A stretch of 33,811 bases of DNA from a virus, in the IMG/VR virus record IMGVR_UViG_3300010403_000019, positions 1 to 33,811 of that record, one strand, 5' to 3'. The first letter of the stretch is position 1; each line of letters starts with the position of its first letter. The notes below the pieces were generated by a model that worked only from the letters and a program-made list of their open reading frames with translations, did no database searches and was not told the DNA's origin. A program made the translations under genes and the position numbers. Shown here piece after piece: positions 31,001-33,811 of the stretch.

Positions 31001-31303
31001 TCGACAATTACAGCAGATGATTTGGCAAATAAAGTTATCAAAAGCACTCCTGGTGCAGGCGGTATAACTCTAACTTTGCCAACAGCATCTGATTTGAATA
31101 CTAGATTAGGATCCCCACCGCCAAATACTGCCATTGAAAATATTTCTATTACTAATTTGAGTATGACAGATACGATTACTTTAGCTTCAGGAACAAATCA
31201 TTCTCTATCAGGAGTTCCAAGTCCTATCATATTGCCTGGAACGACGAGATTTTTTAAAGACAGAAAGTCTGCCACAACACCAGCCTTTGTTGTTTATGGA
31301 TAA
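28007..31303 (+). CDS. Large tail spike / fibre protein with beta-helix and repeated modules
   Basis: 1,098 residues starting MSKKISALPPITVQKSTDLY, with AAGGG 6 bases before the ATG at 28007. Residues 45-155 form module 1. A central region about 440-680 (FIDGINGVNDPGNGSYYNPY, TIIFSGKITETQSVSLKGNI, IIGEGSSSTTWEIP) is a right-handed beta-helix of the DUF1565/pectate-lyase-like type seen in tail spikes. Residues 830-945 and 995-1098 carry two further modules like the first, each with a (T/L)PTA-type strand before a LG loop. The modules suggest repeated receptor-binding or trimerisation domains. No catalytic triad is obvious, so depolymerase activity is unproven. Confidence 0.8.
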   Translation: MSKKISALPPITVQKSTDLYENCDPGVLSTKESRLQRDNYTKNFISSKQIATLTTTSAISALQIHNGEIKLDPADELQEFTLPTKALLYAQMGSPPVNSSIPCQIPNISDFISTLVNSDFDITGMPSLIVPKKSTFDLNFVVTQTSPLLMSILGGFIDELLTSPLSPELGGTGTPDLPSHGKILVGNSGSTYDVATVVGSGNIVVAYSEIFKQLTIDDSSAIIMLPFGYWFGLHVSYVSTTMINMALGAALDSNNLYNIYSGSNDLDTSVTGINGIDTGTVDPNSQYYIYNIGDSTQVNPGRVTASLSPVSPTLTSPYDTFRGIGSFQTDGSSRVIENSIVDLINKAPLHDPSITGSMAIDTIVGRTGDLRINPFASGGTVFIGHDQAESNAVVGEGSTQSSFKVRDSSGTNFEVNIDGDTVVSNKLIANNNSPTLVFIDGINGVNDPGNGSYYNPYKTVAYAESQITDASITKQYTIIFSGKITETQSVSLKGNISIIGEGSSSTTWEIPSPFTLSLDSSVGIGDCSMEINGFYFINPAGTVLDFGSFTNDISSNFTDIQTYDSFQIIDSVAVSHKISNCSFETGSALIITDPINIKIDSTNVFGSYIVNSNSTGNTGSVYALDCDMMQSSPHIVSLSGSDSLYIEYNNCKVFNADFQVLAGDLGQFLSITTRNGSNFNQLNWQDDSPSGTRISFSRDAESVPLTINLISGNSSNQISLTDVSSGVDTYNGFADGSPTSNFNNFRYTATLRSDGDNFVHGNSCNPGSGIFNDVGGSGADANGFSGTLLRGQPGDSITASGDGQWIYSQTEAVLKVPKFAIEGTVFDKTSFSTISTSSTLTAAQLLGVSIFGAPTTNITYTLPTAATLFAGLGNLVYVGKTFKTKFTNITATDGVKITLASSDTDLPVTGIYTIIVKNACAEVEFTLTQISPPIFKLTGGFLQVDLSDIAKLSANNTYTGNNTFSAPVEFDDLTLFTDNAYYTDDAAFIAIESTYNTTSTITADDLANKVIKSTPGAGGITLTLPTASDLNTRLGSPPPNTAIENISITNLSMTDTITLASGTNHSLSGVPSPIILPGTTRFFKDRKSATTPAFVVYG
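28154..28471 (+). repeat. Spike module 1
   Basis: First of three divergent copies of a domain of about 105 residues in the spike: LTTTSAISALQIHNGEI, then FTLPTKALLYAQMGSPP, ITGMPSLIVPKKSTFDL and TSPLLMSILGG. It aligns by eye with copies near 30495-30838 and 30985-31300. Confidence 0.45.
30495..30838 (+). repeat. Spike module 2
   Basis: Second copy of the spike module: STSSTLTAAQLLGVSIFG, YTLPTAATLFAGLGNL, ITATDGVKITLASSDTD, LTQISPPIFKLTGGF. Similar strand order to module 3, with a TLPTA followed by a L-G loop. Confidence 0.5.
30985..31300 (+). repeat. Spike module 3 (C-terminal)
   Basis: Third copy of the spike module: TTSTITADDLANKVIKS, LTLPTASDLNTRLGSPP, ITNLSMTDTITLASGTN and TPAFVVYG, ending the protein. 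Confidence 0.5.
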
Positions 31304-31306
31304 TTT

Positions 31307-31999
31307 ATGACTTCAAAAATTCAAGTTTTAAATAACGGACAGTGGACGCTTGATATAGTAATCAATGCTATTGACATCGCTAGCATTGAAGCAGCTAAGT
31401 TGATTCTTACTGATATTATATTATCACAATCTCAAATTACTAATTTGACTTCAGATATAAGTTCATTACAGTCTCAGATAAATACTAAGATTTCAGGAAA
31501 TCAAACTATAACTGCGACAGGAGATGCGACGGGATCAGGAACAACTTCAATCGCACTAACTTTATCGAACACGGGGACAGAAGGTACGTACGATTCGACT
31601 ACGATCGATTCTAAAGGTAGGGTTATTTCTGGTACGAATATTTCAGAATCTTCAGCAACCAGAACAATACAAACTGTAGCAGCATCGGCAAACGGTTGGC
31701 AAATCAGTGCTACGCGTCCTTCATTAGCATCATATAGTGTTTTAATAGGATGCGGAATAAATACGCGAGGTGATGTTGTAATAGAAGTAAATCCTAATAA
31801 TACATCGGTTGCAGGTTCGTGGATAGAAAAAAATAGAATTGCCAATGGTCAATCTGGTGGTCTTGCAGAACCTACGCATTCGGTTTGCCTGCAGATATCG
31901 GCATTAGTGCCAGCGGGATCATATGTAAGAATACGCAGCATAAATACTTCGGGTTCGCCCACATATACTTATATGAGCGGCCAAGAAGTATTATACTAA
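31307..31999 (+). CDS. Small tail fibre protein
   Basis: 230 residues starting MTSKIQVLNNGQWTLDIVIN, three bases after the spike stop. A coiled stretch at residues 40-62 (SQSQITNLTSDISSLQSQIN) leads into a fibre repeat ITATGDATGSGTTSIALTLS, then TGTEGTYDSTTIDSKGRVIS, the G-D-V/A-T-G-S-G and Y-x-x-V/T-x-D-x-K-G-R-V pattern of phage tail-repeat domains. A beta-rich C-terminal knob follows (ASANGWQISATRPSLASYSV). It probably trimerises at the spike or fibre tip as receptor-binding element. Its stop shares bases with the convergent holin-like stop. Confidence 0.78.
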   Translation: MTSKIQVLNNGQWTLDIVINAIDIASIEAAKLILTDIILSQSQITNLTSDISSLQSQINTKISGNQTITATGDATGSGTTSIALTLSNTGTEGTYDSTTIDSKGRVISGTNISESSATRTIQTVAASANGWQISATRPSLASYSVLIGCGINTRGDVVIEVNPNNTSVAGSWIEKNRIANGQSGGLAEPTHSVCLQISALVPAGSYVRIRSINTSGSPTYTYMSGQEVLY

Positions 32000-32274
32000 A
32001 TGCTCTTTTTAAGATGAAGAATAGTTAAAATGTCATCAGAAAGAATTTTTAATAATTCTTCTTTGTGGCGATGTTCTAGTTCTGCAAGCTTTAATATATA
32101 CTCAGGATCATTAGATATTGATTCTGAAATATTTTCTTCCCCATTTTTATGATCTATTCCAAATGCATTTAAAACAATGTTTAAAATAATCCCCGCTATT
32201 GGTGATCCAAGTCCTGTTGCTATAATTGGAGAAACTGTTTTAACTAAATCAATTAACTCTTCTGGTATTTTCAT
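31996..32274 (-). CDS. Short holin-like protein
   Basis: 92 residues starting MKIPEELIDLVKTVSPIIAT, from the ATG at 32274-32272 that overlaps the endolysin stop (ATGA). The segment SPIIATGLGSPIAGIILNIV is the N-terminal hydrophobic block of the 3TM holin family (PF11351), followed by LKLAELEHRHKEELLK, the linker. The two or three C-terminal membrane helices of that family are missing; the protein ends LTILHLKKSI. It is either a natural minimal holin-like form or a truncated gene, with the convergent tail gene ending at the same place. Gene order with the endolysin is the clearest support. Confidence 0.65.
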   Translation of the reverse strand: MKIPEELIDLVKTVSPIIATGLGSPIAGIILNIVLNAFGIDHKNGEENISESISNDPEYILKLAELEHRHKEELLKILSDDILTILHLKKSI

Positions 32275-32822
32275 TTGTAGCACCTTTTTAGCCATCCATT
32301 TAAGAATTCTTTCTGAGAGGGATCTTTCTCTACCAATAATCTGTAAAATCCTGATCGTTCTGACATCATGCATGACAATAGAGAGTATGCTGGTTGCCTG
32401 TTAATGTGTTTCAATGTTTCGAATCCAAATATCCCGTCATCTTTTACAATTTCGAATTTTTCATTTGCTGCCCACAAAGATCTTTGGACTATTTTTGTTG
32501 ATTGAGATTCTCCGTGATTAATGGACATGTCAAAGTAGTAATTGCAAACAATTTGTTTTTCTATCTGTTCAAATAGTTTGTTTTCCCAGAATTCTCCTTT
32601 ATAAATATTCTTTGCAGTCTCAATGCTCATGTTGGTAATGAGGTGTGTTAGATCTTTTTTGTCATAAATTTTAAAATACTTTACCATTCTTTTAAATGGA
32701 ATTCCTGATAAAAATCTTAACGATATTCCATGATTTGTTATGCCTCCTTTGTCTAGAGGATTATCGACAAGTCCTCCTTCATGTTCAAGAACTCGATTAA
32801 CTGATTCTTCAAAGTTTGACAT
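32271..32822 (-). CDS. GH108 endolysin (N-acetylmuramidase)
   Basis: 183 residues, the family's normal length. The N-terminus VLEHEGGLVDNPLDKGGITN with NHGIS after it is the glycosyl hydrolase 108 signature, with catalytic Glu15 in HEGG, Asp20 and the GGxTNxG loop. The C-terminal half, NYYFDMSINHGESQSTKIVQ and DDGIFGFETLKHIN, is the peptidoglycan-binding end (PG_binding_3). It cleaves the glycan backbone at lysis. No signal peptide is seen, so it needs a holin. Its start overlaps the preceding DUF6496-like stop (TAATG). Confidence 0.93.
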   Translation of the reverse strand: MSNFEESVNRVLEHEGGLVDNPLDKGGITNHGISLRFLSGIPFKRMVKYFKIYDKKDLTHLITNMSIETAKNIYKGEFWENKLFEQIEKQIVCNYYFDMSINHGESQSTKIVQRSLWAANEKFEIVKDDGIFGFETLKHINRQPAYSLLSCMMSERSGFYRLLVEKDPSQKEFLNGWLKRCYK

Positions 32823-32959
32823 TATTTTTTCTTCTTTTTTGATTTTCCTGCTTTTGAATATGCTATTGCAATAGCTTGTTTTTGAGATTTCCCTGATTTA
32901 ACTTCAGTTTTTATATTTTCTGATATTACTTTTTTTGATTTACCTTTTTTTAATGGCAT
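32822..32959 (-). CDS. DUF6496-like small basic protein
   Basis: A 45-codon frame starting [20 protein letters not shown], continuing [20 protein letters not shown] and ending in a Lys run. The phrase I-x-x-N-I-x-x-x-(V)-x-(S/A)-G-x-x-Q-K-Q-A-(V/I)-A-I-A-x-S-x-A-G is the DUF6496 signature found in many phages and prophages, with unknown function. It lies just upstream of the endolysin, overlapping its start by TAATG, and shares its minus-strand transcript. Confidence 0.82.
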   Translation of the reverse strand: MPLKKGKSKKVISENIKTEVKSGKSQKQAIAIAYSKAGKSKKKKK

Positions 32960-32960
32960 T

Positions 32961-33101
32961 TTATTTGTCCAGTTCTGATATGATTGTTTTTATGGAGATT
33001 GTTGATATTTTTTTGCATTTTGAGCATATTTGAGAGTATCCATAGTACTTTCCATATTTATGTGTGCAAAAAAACTGTTTTATTTTTTTGATAATTTTCA
33101 T
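32961..33101 (-). CDS. Small Cys-rich peptide (46 aa)
   Basis: A 46-codon frame starting [20 protein letters not shown] with GGGA 8 bases upstream. A CTH...CSKC arrangement (C12, H14, C26, C29) suggests one zinc ribbon, and the N-terminus is basic. It is the first gene of the leftward lysis operon. Such mini zinc proteins occur commonly with DUF6496 genes in phages. Function unknown. Confidence 0.6.
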   Translation of the reverse strand: MKIIKKIKQFFCTHKYGKYYGYSQICSKCKKISTISIKTIISELDK

Positions 33102-33127
33102 TATTTTCCCATGAAAGAGTTATTATG

Positions 33128-33155
33128 TTGTATTTTAAATTTTAAATGATAAAAT
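33128..33155 (+). promoter_or_regulatory. Rightward promoter of the Lys/Glu-rich gene
   Basis: TTGTAT (33128-33133), a 16-base spacer and TAAAAT (33150-33155), 28 bases before the gene at 33184. It overlaps the leftward lysis promoter, so the two compete for RNA polymerase. Confidence 0.45.
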
Positions 33156-33160
33156 ATCAA
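33132..33160 (-). promoter_or_regulatory. Leftward lysis promoter
   Basis: On the minus strand the -35 box is TTGATA (33160-33155) and the -10 box is TAAAAT (33137-33132), with a 17-base spacer. It directs transcription through the Cys-rich peptide, DUF6496-like, endolysin and holin-like genes. Confidence 0.55.
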
Positions 33161-33169
33161 TCAATTTCA
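33155..33169. promoter_or_regulatory. Partial repressor operator in the lysis control region
   Basis: TATCAATCAATTTCA shares its first nine bases (TATCAATCA) with operator 1 at 3622 and overlaps the -35 of the lysis promoter. The second half-site is degenerate, so binding of the Cro/CI-like protein would be weaker. The site could couple lysis to lysogeny control. Confidence 0.35.
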
Positions 33170-33183
33170 AATTAGGTGATTTT

Positions 33184-33345
33184 ATGAAAGAATCTGAAAA
33201 AGCTAGAGTAATTAAACATATGGAGAAGTCTAAAATGTATCAAGAGAAGGCAATGAATATTATGTTAAAAAAACACGAAGAAAAAGAATACAAAGAAGAA
33301 AAAAAAGAAATGAAAAAACTGAAGAAAAAAGTCAAAAAGAAATAA
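33184..33345 (+). CDS. Lys/Glu-rich helical small protein (53 aa)
   Basis: A 53-codon frame starting MKESEKARVIKHMEKSKMYQ, with AGGTGA 5 bases upstream. The second half is a single highly charged helix (HEEKEYKEEKKEMKKLKKK) that could form a coiled coil or bind nucleic acid. It has its own promoter and a strong intrinsic terminator, so it is a monocistronic unit expressed separately from structural genes. Such units in prophages are often lysogeny-expressed genes, but the function is not visible. Confidence 0.65.
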   Translation: MKESEKARVIKHMEKSKMYQEKAMNIMLKKHEEKEYKEEKKEMKKLKKKVKKK

Positions 33346-33437
33346 TGTAAATATTTTAATTAACCATTTTTAAGTATTTTTTTATCGTTACTTCATTCGT
33401 TGGTTCCTTCTGTATGTTTGTAATATATGTTTCATTT

Positions 33438-33471
33438 ATAAAGGCGTAAAAATACACGCCTTTATTTTTTT
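33438..33471 (+). terminator. Intrinsic terminator of the 33184 gene
   Basis: A ten-bp stem ATAAAGGCGT (33438-33447) with ACGCCTTTAT (33456-33465), an eight-base AT-rich loop and a T-tract to 33471. Strong and unidirectional; there is no T-tract on the other strand. The rest of 33346-33509 is AT-rich with no gene that I can see. Confidence 0.88.
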
Positions 33472-33509
33472 AAATTAATTATTATATTTTTATTAAATAT
33501 TAAGTAGAT

Positions 33510-33811
33510 TTATCCGTCTTCGTCTCTATCGACAGACCCAGACATAGACCTAGACCTAGACCAAGACATAGACCAAGACCTACACCTAGACCCAGACCTA
33601 GACCAAGACCTACACCTAGACCTACACCAAGACCCAGACATAGACCAAGACATAGACCAAGACCTACACCTAGACCCAGACCTAGACCAAGACCTACACC
33701 AAGACCTACACCAAGACCCAGACATAGACCTAGACCTAGACCAAGACATAGACCTACACCAAGATCTACACCAAGACTCAGGCCTATCAAACCCTGCTTG
33801 AAATATTGATA
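33510..33811 (-). CDS. Ser/Arg/Trp/Cys dipeptide-repeat protein, long paralog (body; start at 46-44)
   Basis: This continues from the ATG at 46-44 through the sequence junction and gives 102 residues: MSISIFQAGFDRPE, about 80 residues of (Ser/Cys)-X repeats with Arg, Trp, Met, Gly and Cys at the X positions, then a unique acidic tail SVDRDEDG. The frame is preserved exactly when the 39-bp overlap is closed (309 bases including stop), which is strong evidence for both circularity and coding. The N-terminus is identical to that of the short paralog at 66-251. The alternative minus-strand frame (Gly-Leu repeats) has no ribosome-binding site. No family recognised; the role may be structural or nucleic-acid binding. 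Confidence 0.55.
   Translation of the reverse strand, partial: SIFQAGFDRPESWCRSWCRSMSWSRSRSMSGSWCRSWCRSWSRSGSRCRSWSMSWSMSGSWCRSRCRSWSRSGSRCRSWSMSWSRSRSMSGSVDRDEDG
33532..33777. repeat. Right degenerate hexanucleotide array
   Basis: About 40 head-to-tail 6-bp units with the same variant set as the left array (CCTAGA, CCAAGA, CCCAGA, CATAGA, CCTACA). Longer blocks recur within it, for example CCTACACCTAGACCCAGACC near 33571 and again near 33662, showing expansion by block duplication. It encodes the repeat region of the long Ser/Arg-rich protein. The last 122 bases to 33811 are identical to the left copy. Confidence 0.95.
33690..33811. repeat. 122-bp direct repeat, right copy
   Basis: Identical to 123-244. 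Its last 39 bases also equal 1-39. Recombination between the two 122-bp copies in a circular molecule would delete or invert nothing essential except one paralog, making copy number likely to vary. Confidence 0.85.

Noticed and set aside
33532-33777. Hexamer array considered as CRISPR or telomere-like repeat
   Set aside because: Units are 6 bp without spacers, so not CRISPR. The molecule appears circular with an iteron origin, so hairpin or telomere ends are not needed.
33500-33790. Minus-strand Gly-Leu repeat frame over the right hexamer array
   Set aside because: No Shine-Dalgarno and no conserved unique ends. The alternative Ser-X frame has a coupled or Shine-Dalgarno-preceded start, two paralogs and closes exactly across the junction.
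33532-33811. Plus-strand Pro-Arg repeat frame ending PIKPCLKY
   Set aside because: It is open but no ATG, GTG or TTG start lies between the previous stop and the array.
1-33811. Integrase, resolvase or attachment site
   Set aside because: No tyrosine or serine recombinase signature was found in any gene; the direct repeats at the ends are explained by the coding hexamer arrays.
1-33811. tRNA genes
   Set aside because: No cloverleaf with a TTCRA arm and acceptor stem was seen in the few intergenic stretches.

Overview
The window reads as an essentially complete, probably circular genome of a low-GC temperate podovirus (T7/BPP-1-like short-tailed phage) that replicates as an iteron plasmid, i.e. 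a phage-plasmid. The first 39 bases equal the last 39 (1-39 = 33773-33811), so the map most likely closes on itself at about 33,772 bp. The host is probably a low-GC Gram-negative bacterium: Shine-Dalgarno starts, a perfect DnaA box, sigma70-like promoters and a GH108 endolysin fit this, but the sequence does not identify a genus. I see no integrase, phage RNA polymerase, DNA polymerase, helicase or primase, so transcription and fork functions would come from the host.

Layout. (i) 3631 down to 1, and across the junction to 33510, minus strand: a tightly overlapped early operon driven from a divergent control region at 3618-3681. It encodes small proteins, a RecE-like PD-(D/E)XK exonuclease, a Bet/RecT annealase, a conserved phage protein, and two tandem paralogous Ser/Arg-rich proteins made of degenerate hexanucleotide arrays. 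The second paralog spans the sequence junction. (ii) 3710-5335, plus: a 62-residue Cro/CI-like repressor, Cys-rich small proteins and a YopX-family protein. (iii) 5336-5861: replication origin with DnaA boxes, four 20-bp iterons and an AT-rich repeat region. (iv) 5862-8275, plus: a Rep_3 initiator followed by small proteins and a VRR-NUC nuclease. (v) 9001-8374, minus: a coiled-coil/membrane protein, an HTH protein and a small charged protein. (vi) 9127-31999, plus: late operon with a TerS-like protein, a possible papain-like protein, portal, Bbp19-like protein, scaffold, capsid, decoration protein, tail tubular A and B, gp14/15/16-like ejection proteins, tail fibre, TerL, small structural proteins, an 1,100-residue-class tail spike and a last fibre protein. 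The capsid and decoration genes form a sub-cassette with their own promoter, a structured leader RNA and a strong terminator. (vii) 33101-31996, minus: lysis operon (Cys-rich peptide, DUF6496-like peptide, GH108 endolysin, short holin-like protein). (viii) 33184-33345, plus: a Lys/Glu-rich small gene with terminator, then the right hexamer array.

How it works together (inference): the Cro/CI-like protein acts on two operators at 3622-3659 to choose between the leftward recombination operon and the rightward plasmid/replication genes. Rep, DnaA and the iterons maintain the genome as an episome. The divergent promoter pairs near 9037-9104 and 33128-33160 fire late virion and lysis genes. A related half-operator at 33155 may tie lysis to the same repressor.
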